DNA from: an uncultured Aquimarina sp. | GTDB taxonomy: Bacteria > Bacteroidota > Bacteroidia > Flavobacteriales > Flavobacteriaceae | Direction: 5' to 3' | Length of the DNA stretch: 64,000 bases | NCBI GenBank assembly: GCA_947502885.1 | Contig: CANNBP010000002.1 | Coordinates: 124,001 to 188,000, forward strand | Shown: in pieces, positions 31,079 to 42,299 of the stretch | Position numbering within the stretch: the stretch's first letter is position 1 | How the letters are laid out: each line of letters opens with the position of its first letter | The notes under the pieces: generated by a model | Told to the model about the DNA's origin: nothing | The model's database searches: none | The model's input: the letters and a program-made list of their open reading frames with translations, nothing else | Made by a program: the position numbers and the translations under genes

Positions 31079-33442
31079 ATGAAAACCAAAAAAGTAAGTT
31101 TCCTTTTCTTATTGATAGGAATCCTTGTAAATGCCCAAAGTAAAATTACAGGAAAAGTAAGTGACACTCATAATACACCACTAATTTTTGCTAATGTTAT
31201 CTTATATCAGGATAAAACGGATACTGCAGTTTTTGCGGTTGCTACAGATGATATGGGGACTTATGTTTTTGAAAAAGTCCAAAACGGAACGTATCGTATT
31301 GAGGTATCCATGCTTGGGTATAAAACTAAAAAATCAGAAGTTTTTACACATTTAAATAAAGAAGAAATAGTGACTCTGGATTTTTCTTTAGAAGAAGACC
31401 AACTGGATGAAGTTGTCCTCACTTATAAAAAGCCAATAATAAGACAGACAGCAGAAAAACTGGTTGTAGATATTGAGAAATCTGAGATGATAAACACTAA
31501 CGTTCAGGATGTAATGAAAAAAATCCCTGGAATTATTGTGACTAATGGAAGTTTAAATTATGGAGGTGAGAAAAATATTAGAATACTTATAAACGGTAAG
31601 AGTACTGATTATATGGATATGTCTACCTTATTACGAGAAATGCCTGCAGATAATATCGCTAAAGTCGAACTTATACAGCAACCCGGAGCTGAATACGATG
31701 CAGAGGGCTCTGGACCGATCATAAACATAGTTTTAAAGAAAAATGTGAAACTAGGTACCCATGGAAACCTAAAAAGTACAACGGGTTATGTTGAGGATTT
31801 TATGTATGGAACAAGCATGTCAATTGCCAGTTATAAAAATAAATTTAATTGGCAAGCAAGCGCGGGATATAGAAAATCGTCTTGGAGAGAAGACCTTATG
31901 TTATCACGAAAGGTGTTAAATGAGACCTATGATCAAACTTCTATTTCTCCATATGACCCAGAAGTGGTACGAGTAAATGGTGGTTTTGATTATTATTTTA
32001 ATAGTCAACATACTTTTGGGGTAAGTGCAAGTAGAATTCAGTCGAAATCTGAGCGAATTACCAAAAATGAAACTTCAATCAATGATGATACTACAGTGTC
32101 AACTTTGTTAACCAATAATAGTTTTGATCGAAATAGAGTAACGTATACTTTAAATCCGTATTATGAATTTGATGATCAGAAAAATAAACTAACATTAGAT
32201 TTTAATTATGTAGATTATGCGTATGAGAATCAAAATAATTTATTTAAGACCCAAGAAAGTCCGATAGATTATGATAGTCAGAGGTATTTTCAAGATGCTT
32301 CCTATAAAATTTTGACATATAGAGGGGATTATAAGCGAGAGTCTAATGAAAACTTCAGTTGGGGTACTGGGGTGAAATATTCAAAAGTAGAGTCTGATAG
32401 TGACCTACAATCATTGATGCAGAATGTAGATGGGGTTTTTGTGAACAATCTCTCTCAGAGTAATAGATTTTTGATTGATGAGAGTATTCTAGCATTGTAT
32501 ACAAAGTTTAATGCAAAAGCTAATAAATGGACGTTCTCTGGTGGTTTGAGATGGGAAGAAAGTGATACTAAAGGCATTTCTCAAACTCAAAATAGCACAA
32601 AAACCAGAAACATATCCAAGCTATTTCCAAGTTTAAGTATAGGAAAAGAAATTACAGATGAAATTAGTGCACATCTTGCATATAGCTACAGAATTCAACG
32701 TCCTTCTTATAGTTCGTTAAACTCATTTGTTTATTACTATGATCCCTACACATTTGAAGCAGGAAACCCAAACTTGAAACCCGCATTTACTAATAGTGTG
32801 AGATTTAATTTGACGTATAAAAATCAGCCTTTCTTTAGTGTAAGTTATAAGAAGACTACAGACGCGTTGTTTAATATCATTACTCAAAATGACACATCAG
32901 CAGAGACATCTCGATCTGTGATCAATATTACCGAAAACAATAATATGACTGCAAGTTTCTTTGGTCCTTTAGATTTTATAGAAAAACTAGATGGGTATAG
33001 TGGTATTATTGTCAATTATAACGAGTATAGGTCAGAACATTTAACACCTGTTTTGGATTTGTCTAAATGGAGTCTTACATGGTATACTAGTGTAGAGTAT
33101 GAATTGCCTTGGGGGATAAATTCTGAAATATCGGGATATTATACTACTGGTGGTTTAGAGGGGCAAATAGAGTATAAGTGGTTAGCTGGATTAGATATTG
33201 CATTAAGTAAAAAGTTTTTAAATGATCGTTTAAAAGTAAGTGTTGAATTTGAAGAGGTTTTAAATAGAAAATTCTATGGTTCTATTAATTATGATAATGT
33301 AGATGGTACCATTGTAAATGACTGGGCAAGAAATAATCTATATGTACAATTAAACTACAGCTTTGGTTCAAAATTTAATAAGAATAAGAAAAGAGTCAAT
33401 GTATCAAAAGAAGAACAGGATAGAATTAATGATAATAACTAA
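31079..33442 (+). CDS. TonB-dependent receptor (outer membrane beta-barrel family) with carboxypeptidase-like domain
   Basis: A 787-residue protein. The signal peptide (residues 1-19, NA|QSK) precedes a CarboxypepD_reg-like domain (ITGKVSDTHNTPLIFANVILY). A plug follows (about 110-230: QDVMKKIPGIIVTNGSLNYGGEKNIRILINGK split by loops, PADNIAKVELIQQPGAEYDAEGSG). A C-terminal 22-strand barrel of the OMP_b-brl_3 type ends NLYVQLNYSFGSK, then a basic tail. No TonB box is evident and the ligand is unknown. It heads an operon with a serine hydrolase and a two-component pair at 11-, 3- and 6-base gaps. Confidence 0.88.
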   Translation: MKTKKVSFLFLLIGILVNAQSKITGKVSDTHNTPLIFANVILYQDKTDTAVFAVATDDMGTYVFEKVQNGTYRIEVSMLGYKTKKSEVFTHLNKEEIVTLDFSLEEDQLDEVVLTYKKPIIRQTAEKLVVDIEKSEMINTNVQDVMKKIPGIIVTNGSLNYGGEKNIRILINGKSTDYMDMSTLLREMPADNIAKVELIQQPGAEYDAEGSGPIINIVLKKNVKLGTHGNLKSTTGYVEDFMYGTSMSIASYKNKFNWQASAGYRKSSWREDLMLSRKVLNETYDQTSISPYDPEVVRVNGGFDYYFNSQHTFGVSASRIQSKSERITKNETSINDDTTVSTLLTNNSFDRNRVTYTLNPYYEFDDQKNKLTLDFNYVDYAYENQNNLFKTQESPIDYDSQRYFQDASYKILTYRGDYKRESNENFSWGTGVKYSKVESDSDLQSLMQNVDGVFVNNLSQSNRFLIDESILALYTKFNAKANKWTFSGGLRWEESDTKGISQTQNSTKTRNISKLFPSLSIGKEITDEISAHLAYSYRIQRPSYSSLNSFVYYYDPYTFEAGNPNLKPAFTNSVRFNLTYKNQPFFSVSYKKTTDALFNIITQNDTSAETSRSVINITENNNMTASFFGPLDFIEKLDGYSGIIVNYNEYRSEHLTPVLDLSKWSLTWYTSVEYELPWGINSEISGYYTTGGLEGQIEYKWLAGLDIALSKKFLNDRLKVSVEFEEVLNRKFYGSINYDNVDGTIVNDWARNNLYVQLNYSFGSKFNKNKKRVNVSKEEQDRINDNN

Positions 33443-33453
33443 TTTTTTGAGTT

Positions 33454-34662
33454 ATGAGAAAATATATAAGTTCAGTTTGGGTAATAGTATTTATTACATT
33501 TTTGGTATGTCGTCCTTCTAAAAAGGACAATGAAATAGATAGTTATCTGGGTTTTAATTTTCCTAAAGATTCAATAGATAGTTTTGTTGAATCAAAAATG
33601 AGATCATATAATATTCCAGGGTTATCTATGGCTATTATAAACGATGGGGAAGTGGTGTATCATAAAACAAAAGGATATTCAAACGTCACAGAACAAAATG
33701 CCATAAAAAGTACTACGATTTTTGAAGGTGCTTCAATTTCAAAATCGGTTTTTAGCTATTTTGTAATGACATTTGTTGAAGATGAATTGCTTGATTTAGA
33801 CAAACCTTTATATCAATATATGCCATATCCAGATATTGATTATGATGTACGATATAAAAAAATTACAGCCCGAATGGTCTTGAGTCATCGTTCTGGTTTC
33901 CCAAATTGGAGAGAGGATAACGACGATGGTAGGTTAACTATTCAATTTGAGCCAGGAACTGATTATTTATACTCCGGAGAAGGGTATCAATATTTGGCCA
34001 AAGTGCTTATGCATCTATTGCAAGTTGACAATGGTGGATTAGAGGCTTTGTTTCAAAAGAGAATAGCTAATCCCATTAAAATGAATCATACTGTTTTTAT
34101 TCAAAATGAGTATACGCGACATCATAAAGCAGAACCTTATGATGAAGATGGTAATTGGATTAATTGGAAAGAAAATTATTGGTTTACAAAAGAAGATAAT
34201 GAGTTTTATGCCCCTTCTTCGATACATTCAGAACCCATAGATTTTTCTAGATGGATGATAGCGGTTATGAATGAAGAGTTGTTGTCTAAAGAAAGTTATA
34301 AGGAACTTCTCAAACCTCATTCCACAGTTCCTTATGATGGGGTTAACGTGTCATATACTTTAGGGTTTTTAAAGTTGCATTTTCCATTTACTTCCATTTA
34401 TTTGCATAGTGGAAATAATGAGGGCTTTACTTCTTGGTATATTATGGACTTAAAGAAGAAATGGGGTTTTGTGTTGTTTACAAACTCAGAGTACGGAGAT
34501 CAATTGGGACAAGATCTATTTTTTCATTTGCTTGCAGATGTGGATAGAGCAAAATTATACATAGTGGTTGGTTTGATAGTAGTTTTTCTTATTCTTGTTA
34601 TAACATTTTTAATAAAGAAAATGAGGCAATACATAAGATTAAAAGTTAAAAAAAGAGTATAA
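33454..34662 (+). CDS. Serine hydrolase (beta-lactamase/penicillin-binding class C fold) with C-terminal membrane helix
   Basis: A 402-residue enzyme. The N-terminal signal-like helix (residues 5-20) precedes the SxxK motif SISK (S94-K97). The Tyr motif YSGEGYQYL and HSGNNEGF, in place of KTG, follow. A C-terminal membrane helix (about 365-388, IVVGLIVVFLILVITFLI) has a basic cytosolic tail. Family members hydrolyse or transfer D-peptides or esters. The anchor and the position beside a receptor and two-component genes suggest processing of an extracellular peptide or wall fragment. Substrate is unknown. Confidence 0.85.
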   Translation: MRKYISSVWVIVFITFLVCRPSKKDNEIDSYLGFNFPKDSIDSFVESKMRSYNIPGLSMAIINDGEVVYHKTKGYSNVTEQNAIKSTTIFEGASISKSVFSYFVMTFVEDELLDLDKPLYQYMPYPDIDYDVRYKKITARMVLSHRSGFPNWREDNDDGRLTIQFEPGTDYLYSGEGYQYLAKVLMHLLQVDNGGLEALFQKRIANPIKMNHTVFIQNEYTRHHKAEPYDEDGNWINWKENYWFTKEDNEFYAPSSIHSEPIDFSRWMIAVMNEELLSKESYKELLKPHSTVPYDGVNVSYTLGFLKLHFPFTSIYLHSGNNEGFTSWYIMDLKKKWGFVLFTNSEYGDQLGQDLFFHLLADVDRAKLYIVVGLIVVFLILVITFLIKKMRQYIRLKVKKRV

Positions 34663-34665
34663 AAC

Positions 34666-35679
34666 ATGGATACAAAACTCAATAAATCAGATTGGATTGT
34701 TATCGCTATTATTTATGGTATTACAGTTATTTTTAATTCAATCGATTATTACGAAGCTGGAAATGAACTAATAGAATATTTAATTGATTTCTCAGTAAGT
34801 ATTGCAACTTCAATTTGTGTAATTTTACTTTTGATGTATTGGTTGGTTCCCAATTATTTAATGAAGAAAAAGTATTTTCATTTTGTTTTTTTAGGGATTT
34901 TATGTCTTAGTTTTTTTGGAGTAATAGATTATGTTTCGGCTTATTGGTCTGGGGATAATGATTGGGATAAATTTCCTATTTGGTATGACCTTTTGATTAA
35001 AGGGGTTTTTATAACTTCTGATAATGTTGGAGTTGCTTTTGGTATTTTATTGACCAAAAAATTCTATGAAGGTCAGGCAACATTTTTTGACGTACAAAAG
35101 CAGCAAAAAGAAAATGAATTAAAATTATTAAGATCGCAAATAGATCCTCATTTTTTGTTTAATAATTTAAATACGCTAGATGCTTTAATAGATAGAAATC
35201 CAGAAAAAGCAAAAGAGTATATTAATCGTTTGTCGTTGATTTATCGTTATTTAATACAAACGAAAGATGCTGAAGTGATGGAATTGTCAGAGGAGTTGGA
35301 GCTAGCTCAAAATTATATCTTTTTAATTCAGACACGTTTTGGTCAAGACTATGATTTTCAGATTAATTCAGATAGTTCATTAGTAGATAAGTTCATTCCG
35401 ACCGGTGCATTACAGATATTATTAGAAAATGTGGTGAAACATAATAAAGCAAAGGCGGTAGATAGTATAATAAAAGCTAGTATACATATAGAAGAGGATT
35501 GGTTAACCATTATAAATACAAAATCTACTAATTATATCAATAACGAATCCCTTGGTACCGGCTTAGATAATTTAAAAACGAGATATAAATTATTGTCTGA
35601 TCAAAAAGTAAAAATCATGGATAAAGAGCTAGAGTTTGAAGTATCTATTCCGATTATTAAATTAAGTAACGAATTGTAG
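34666..35679 (+). CDS. LytS-type sensor histidine kinase
   Basis: A 337-residue kinase with four membrane helices in residues 8-140. A LytS/His_kinase domain has the phosphoacceptor in RSQIDPHFLFNNLNTLDAL. The ATPase half has LQILLENVVKHNKAK (N-box) and LGTGLDNLKTRYKLL (G-box). It has no large extracellular domain, so it probably senses within or near the membrane. It lies three bases after the serine hydrolase and six before its regulator. Confidence 0.9.
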   Translation: MDTKLNKSDWIVIAIIYGITVIFNSIDYYEAGNELIEYLIDFSVSIATSICVILLLMYWLVPNYLMKKKYFHFVFLGILCLSFFGVIDYVSAYWSGDNDWDKFPIWYDLLIKGVFITSDNVGVAFGILLTKKFYEGQATFFDVQKQQKENELKLLRSQIDPHFLFNNLNTLDALIDRNPEKAKEYINRLSLIYRYLIQTKDAEVMELSEELELAQNYIFLIQTRFGQDYDFQINSDSSLVDKFIPTGALQILLENVVKHNKAKAVDSIIKASIHIEEDWLTIINTKSTNYINNESLGTGLDNLKTRYKLLSDQKVKIMDKELEFEVSIPIIKLSNEL

Positions 35680-35685
35680 AAAGTT

Positions 35686-36447
35686 ATGAATGTATTAGTT
35701 ATTGAAGATGAGATCCCTGCTTACGAAAAGCTTGTGGCACATTTATATGATTATTTTGGAGAAGCAATTGCTCATGATTGGTCACGAACGGTTAGAGAAG
35801 GTAAAGAGTTTTTGACAACAAACTCCTATGACTTTATTTTATCAGATATTCAGTTGTTAGATGGTATTTCATTTGATTTGTTTGATCATATCTCGGTTAG
35901 TTGTCCTATCATATTCTGTTCTGCGTATGATAAGTATTTATTTCAAGCTTTTAGTACTAATGGTATTGCCTATGTCTTAAAACCATATTCAAAAGAAGAT
36001 TTTAAAAAAGCCATAGAAAAGTATGAATCATTATTTAAGCAAGGTCTATATAAAAAACTAGATCATGATACAATTAATGAACTAAAATCTGTTTTAAAGG
36101 ATGAACAAGCGTCTTATAAGAAAAGGTTTGTTATTAAAAGAACTAAAGGGATACAGTTATTAAACGTTGATGATATTAGTGTAATTAATGCTTCAGGTGA
36201 CTTTTGCATTGCAACAGATGTTTATAAAAAGAACCATCCAATAACACAAAAAATAGGCGAATTGACGACACTTCTAGATCCGACTAAGTTCTTTAAAATA
36301 AACAGAAGTCAAATGATCAATATTGATTATATCGATGGTATAGAAAACCATTTCAAAAATAGATTACTGATAAGAATGAAAGGTGTAGAAGAAAAAGTAA
36401 TGACAAGTTCGAGTACCACATCCGACTTTAGAAAATGGATTGAATGA
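35686..36447 (+). CDS. LytTR-type response regulator
   Basis: A 253-residue regulator. The receiver domain (1-120) has ED (LVIEDEIPAYEK), the phosphoacceptor in DFILSDIQLLDGISFD, and Lys in AYVLKPYSKED. A LytTR DNA-binding domain (about 148-250) has FVIKRTKGIQLLNVDDISVI, FFKINRSQMINIDYI and KEVMTSSS-like loops. LytTR regulators bind imperfect direct repeats and often control peptide and bacteriocin genes in other phyla. The small peptide gene lies 231 bases downstream. Confidence 0.92.
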   Translation: MNVLVIEDEIPAYEKLVAHLYDYFGEAIAHDWSRTVREGKEFLTTNSYDFILSDIQLLDGISFDLFDHISVSCPIIFCSAYDKYLFQAFSTNGIAYVLKPYSKEDFKKAIEKYESLFKQGLYKKLDHDTINELKSVLKDEQASYKKRFVIKRTKGIQLLNVDDISVINASGDFCIATDVYKKNHPITQKIGELTTLLDPTKFFKINRSQMINIDYIDGIENHFKNRLLIRMKGVEEKVMTSSSTTSDFRKWIE

Positions 36448-36678
36448 TTCGAATATGATTTCTTGTTTGTTTATGTTAAATTTTTAGGTTTTCTGCATTG
36501 TTTCGTGTCAATTATTGCGGTTAATATTAGTCTTAAGTGTTTGGTATACAGTGATGTGAGGTAATCCTCTCTTTTGACTATGGTTTTGGTGTATTAATTC
36601 TGTGGTTTAAGCACATTTGTTTTTTTAGGCTTTGGCCTATCTTAGTTTACTAATAAACCAAACTTTTAATACATAGAA

Positions 36679-36867
36679 ATGAAAACAATTTTAAATTTAA
36701 AAGGAGTAAAAACCTTAAGTAAAGAAGAGCAAACAGGAATAAACGGATCGGCTAGAAATACTGGATGTACACAAAGAGGAGGTCAATGTTGTGTAAATAC
36801 AGGAGGACCAAGAGGTGTATTCTGTGATGCTGGGCGTTGTACAAGATGGGGATGTGTTTGGTATTAA
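36679..36867 (+). CDS. 62-residue six-cysteine peptide precursor with double-glycine-type leader
   Basis: A short leader (residues 1-23) of the flavobacterial natural-product type, MKTILNLKGVKTLSKEEQ then TGINGS, ends in a Gly-Ser near-double-glycine site. The core has Cys at 30, 37, 38, 49, 54 and 59 in the pattern C-x6-CC-x10-C-x4-C-x4-C, and is basic and Gly-rich with a C-terminal WGCVWY. It looks like a secreted disulfide-rich or modified antimicrobial or signalling peptide. No ABC exporter or modification enzyme is in the window. A perfect terminator follows. It is co-directional with the LytTR operon. Confidence 0.75.
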   Translation: MKTILNLKGVKTLSKEEQTGINGSARNTGCTQRGGQCCVNTGGPRGVFCDAGRCTRWGCVWY

Positions 36868-36892
36868 TATATCCTTAAGAAAAATGAATATG

Positions 36893-36921
36893 GCGAAACT
36901 TAAAAAGTTTCGCTTTTTTTT
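36893..36921 (+). terminator. Rho-independent terminator after the peptide gene
   Basis: A perfect 9-bp stem GCGAAACTT/AAGTTTCGC with an AAA loop is followed by eight T residues. It is among the strongest terminators in the window and insulates the peptide gene from katG. Confidence 0.93.
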
Positions 36922-37134
36922 GCAATTATTTTAACGCTTTATAAGGTGTAAATATTCATACATTTCCTTAGCTTAGAAGTATTGTACTTCATTTTGATTA
37001 GACAAGTAGCAGATCTTTAAATTCAATAGAATAAGAGTATTATATTATGTGATAGATTTTATATATTGAAAATAAAAATTTAATAACTAAAAATTATATT
37101 ATTTTTGAGTATTCTGAAATTATAAACTCTTTAA

Positions 37135-39387
<2,253 letters not shown>

Positions 39388-39495
39388 ATAATAAAATATC
39401 TAGTAAGAGGTGTTTGAAACATTTTGTAATGTATTAGGACCACTCAATTGTCATTTTCTTGTTATGAGTTAGAAGATGATAACCTTAATATAAAG

Positions 39496-39539
39496 ACTCG
39501 TCAAGTTTCTAGGTTGTTTAATCTGGAAACTTGATGAGT
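39496..39539 (+). terminator. Long hairpin after katG
   Basis: ACTCGTCAAGTTTCTAG pairs with CTGGAAACTTGATGAGT in a 17-bp stem (two G-U pairs) with a loop of about 10 bases. Only TTTATC follows, so termination may be partial, allowing reduced read-through to the ankyrin gene. Confidence 0.6.
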
Positions 39540-39572
39540 TTATCACTAGTTGTTGATAAAATAATAAACGAT

Positions 39573-40040
39573 ATGGAAGATATTTTTAATGCAATTCGTA
39601 ATAATGAATATAACGAAGTTGAGGCAATTTTGGATTTAAATCCTGAAGTTGTTCATCAAAAAGACGGTAGAGGTTCAACCCCATTATTACTTGCAACATA
39701 TTATGGATTAGAAGATATAACGCGCCTTATATTAACATATAAACCAAATTTAGACGAAAAAGATGGAGTAGGAAATACAGCATTAATGGGTGTGTGTTAT
39801 AAAGGGCATTATGAAATAGCAAAATTATTGGTTGAATCTGGAGCAGATGTAAACCAGAGGAATCTGAATGAAGCTACTGCTTTAATTTATGCCGCTACAT
39901 TTGGTCAGAAAGAAATGATACAACTGTTAGTGCAAAATGGAGCTAATATATACATAAAAGATAATCAAGGTTATACAGCCGAAATGCATGCAAAAAAACA
40001 AGGTTTAGAAATTCCTGAATTAATTAAATTGGTCGAGTGA
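39573..40040 (+). CDS. Ankyrin repeat protein downstream of katG
   Basis: A 155-residue protein starting MEDIFNAIRNNEYNEVEAIL with four to five ankyrin repeats of about 33 residues: GSTPLLLATYYGLEDITRLIL, GNTALMGVCYKGHYEIAKLLV, ATALIYAATFGQKEMIQLLV and GYTAEMHAKKQGLEIPELI. Ankyrin proteins next to catalases are thought to assist catalase folding or localisation, as shown for Pseudomonas AnkB. A TTG further upstream (39531) lies inside the hairpin and is unlikely. Role by analogy only. Confidence 0.85.
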   Translation: MEDIFNAIRNNEYNEVEAILDLNPEVVHQKDGRGSTPLLLATYYGLEDITRLILTYKPNLDEKDGVGNTALMGVCYKGHYEIAKLLVESGADVNQRNLNEATALIYAATFGQKEMIQLLVQNGANIYIKDNQGYTAEMHAKKQGLEIPELIKLVE

Positions 40041-40108
40041 ATATCGAATATACAAAAAGTATAAAGTCAGTTACAATACGATCTATTGATATTAAAAGAC
40101 GCTTATTA

Positions 40109-40615
40109 ATGTCAACGGCTAAAGTTGACATATTCGAATCTTTCCTAAGAGAGAACATAGGTGATGAGGTATTGGTAGTTAGTACTAATATTGGAATGGA
40201 GGTCTATTATTACTCAACAAATGATTATAGTGTATTTATTCGGGAAAGTATTTTGTTGTATACTATAAGAGATGTAGATCATTCTAAGCTAAAATTTAGA
40301 GATAACCTTAATAGAGAACAAGTGTATCAAAGTTTTTGTGAAGCCTTGATTACCTTTTCTCAATATCCTCAGTTGTTTCTTGCTTATTCAAAAAAGTTCA
40401 TTTTTCTAAAAAAGAAACATAGTTCAAGTATGTTTTTAGTACCTACATTAGATCAATTTTTTGAGGAAGTTCTAGCATTTTTGTTAGAGACAGGAAAGAT
40501 ACCTCATTACGAGAAGGTGAAAAAGGCAAAACATAGGGCTCAAAGATCAGATCAGGAGCAGAAAATTATTAAAGATTTAATTGCAGAAATATTATTAAAA
40601 CGACATTATAATTGA
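40109..40615 (+). CDS. Hypothetical protein, katG-ankyrin neighbour
   Basis: A 168-residue cytoplasmic-looking protein of unrecognised family. It starts MSTAKVDIFESFLREN from the ATG at 40109. A GTG at 40037, overlapping the ankyrin stop (GTGA), would add 24 basic residues and give translational coupling, and is an alternative. It has mixed alpha/beta content (YYYSTNDYSVFIRESILLYTI) and a Lys-rich C-terminus (KVKKAKHRAQRSDQEQKIIK). Confidence 0.6.
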   Translation: MSTAKVDIFESFLRENIGDEVLVVSTNIGMEVYYYSTNDYSVFIRESILLYTIRDVDHSKLKFRDNLNREQVYQSFCEALITFSQYPQLFLAYSKKFIFLKKKHSSSMFLVPTLDQFFEEVLAFLLETGKIPHYEKVKKAKHRAQRSDQEQKIIKDLIAEILLKRHYN

Positions 40616-41567
40616 TTCTAATTTATAGTGTATGTTTTAAGAACATCATATGATCTTGGGCGGTCAATATGTTTGATAAAAGTATGCGAATAATTTAATC
40701 CATATCAGAACGTTTCTTGTTTTCAGGTTTAAAAGAATTAATTGTCAAAGCTTATTATTGAGATGAGAAAAAGAAAAAGCAGAACAAATGCATTTTATAT
40801 CGATAAAATGATTTTTTGATTATTTTTTGTAGTTTTTTTCTTCGGTTTTGTGTTTTTAACAGTTAAAGTTTTGCTAAAAACTCAAAATCATCGACAAAAT
40901 ACATGGTTTTTGTTGATGTCGTAATAATATTGTGGTTTTACCATATCCGGAAATTCAAAACACTTACTATCTTTACAACAGGTTGATAATTAATGATTTC
41001 AATCTGACTTCAACTAAACGTATTTGTCAAAATGTAAATGATCTTCAGATTTTATAAGAAGAATGTTTAACATATATATGATTACTGCTTCTTAAATCAT
41101 GAAGTCTGATTCAATAACAAATACTTCTCTTACCCCAAGAAGATACAAATTACCCCATACTAATGAACCTGCTAGAATTCTCTACGATCTACTTAATAGA
41201 TCTGATCAAAAAGAATTTCTGCAATGAAGACCACGAATATCATTTATTTATATAATTGATAAGGTTAATGGTCATGCACAGAGAACATATTTAAATTACA
41301 CGTAATCCATTTTAGATTGCAATTACTTGATTCTATAAAGAATCGAGCAGAGAGGCAACATTTCAAAATCACACACACATCATTATTAGGCTTACATCAA
41401 ATTTGAACTTATTTATTGTTTGAAAAGGGTGGTTTTTTCTTTGAGAAAACACTCTGCAGTAAACCAACTTCTTGTGTCAAGGTTCATGAATCTTGGTAAA
41501 AGAAACTGCTGATTCTCTTTTAACTCAATATTCTTTTTGACTAAATGATAATAAAATATTTTTTGTA
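40616..41567. other. Long intergenic region with a remnant-like short frame
   Basis: About 950 bases without a clear gene. The only notable frame encodes 42 residues (41099-41227). AAAAGGGTGGTTTTTTC near 41424 partly resembles the G/C-block palindromes elsewhere in the window. The rest is AT-rich with no RNA gene recognised. The region may be decayed DNA. Confidence 0.4.
41099..41227 (+). CDS. Possible 42-residue ORF, perhaps a gene remnant
   Basis: ATG to TGA encodes MKSDSITNTSLTPRRYKL then PHTNEPARILYDLLNRSDQ and KEFLQ. Composition is protein-like (helical amphipathic ARILYDLLNRS), but there is no promoter or ribosome-binding signal and no recognised family. It may be the 5' remnant of a truncated gene. 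Confidence 0.25.
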   Translation: MKSDSITNTSLTPRRYKLPHTNEPARILYDLLNRSDQKEFLQ

Positions 41568-42191
41568 ATGAGACTAATACTACTCTTAATAACCACTTTG
41601 TTTTTGTTTTCTTGTGAAAATCATGAGGATGATACCGTAACCACAGAGCTCATAGAGCCTATGTTTATTGACAACCCCGAAAGATTAGTAAAAGTTAATA
41701 TCTTTTATGTAGAATCAGGAAAATCAGCAAATCAATCCTCATATAGTTTAAGCGAAAGAGATTATATTGATTATTTAAATGGTCACTATTTTCATAGACT
41801 TGGAATTGGGTTGGTTCTTAACGAATCTAAGACAATTATAAACGACGATTTGTATGATCTTAGGGATAATCAAGGATCAGAACCTAGCACATTTTTAATG
41901 CAGTCTAAGGCATCCTATGATAAAAATAAAATAAACATTTATATCATTAAGAGATCAAATATTAAAGGAATTGCTGGTATTGGAAGAGATCAGAGGGTTT
42001 TACTAACCGACCAGAACCTATATACAACAAGTAGTCCTCATGAAATTGGTCATGCTTTAGGGCTATTTCATAGCGATGAAGAAGAAAATATAATGAGTTA
42101 TACTCTAAACAAAGATGCAAGAAGATATTTTAATAAAACTCAAGAAGAAAGAATGAAAAGACAAATAGATAAAATCAACTTGGTAAACTAG
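41568..42191 (+). CDS. Metzincin-type zinc metalloprotease lipoprotein
   Basis: A 207-residue lipoprotein. The lipobox is LFLFSC (C16), with acidic residues straight after (CENHEDD), as in Bacteroidetes surface-export signals. The zinc motif HEIGHALGLFH (H158, H162, H168; catalytic E159) and Met-turn ENIMSY (M176) define a metzincin. The catalytic domain is short (about 150 residues). It is probably cell-surface anchored and peptide- or protein-degrading. It ends before a long hairpin with a T-run. Confidence 0.85.
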   Translation: MRLILLLITTLFLFSCENHEDDTVTTELIEPMFIDNPERLVKVNIFYVESGKSANQSSYSLSERDYIDYLNGHYFHRLGIGLVLNESKTIINDDLYDLRDNQGSEPSTFLMQSKASYDKNKINIYIIKRSNIKGIAGIGRDQRVLLTDQNLYTTSSPHEIGHALGLFHSDEEENIMSYTLNKDARRYFNKTQEERMKRQIDKINLVN

Positions 42192-42229
42192 TATGGTTGA
42201 TAGATAGTTAACATACTATTTGGGATAGG

Positions 42230-42294
42230 CAATAGATAACAGCATATTTGAAAGGGATGATGATGTCAAATAGCTGTTATCGTATTGTTTTTTT
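42230..42294 (+). terminator. Long hairpin terminator after the metalloprotease gene
   Basis: CAATA-G-ATAACAGC-AT-ATTTGA pairs with TCAAAT-A-GCTGTTAT-CG-TATTG around a 14-base loop and is followed by seven T residues (42288-42294). It marks the end of the plus-strand unit, just before the convergent asnS gene. Confidence 0.85.
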
Positions 42295-42299
42295 GTGAA

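Noticed and set aside
36679..36867. Lanthipeptide or other enzyme-modified peptide
   Set aside because: No LanM, LanB, radical SAM or grasp-type enzyme and no peptidase-ABC exporter lies in the window.
39531..39572. TTG start for the ankyrin protein
   Set aside because: It falls within the katG hairpin; the ATG at 39573 gives a clean ankyrin N-terminus.
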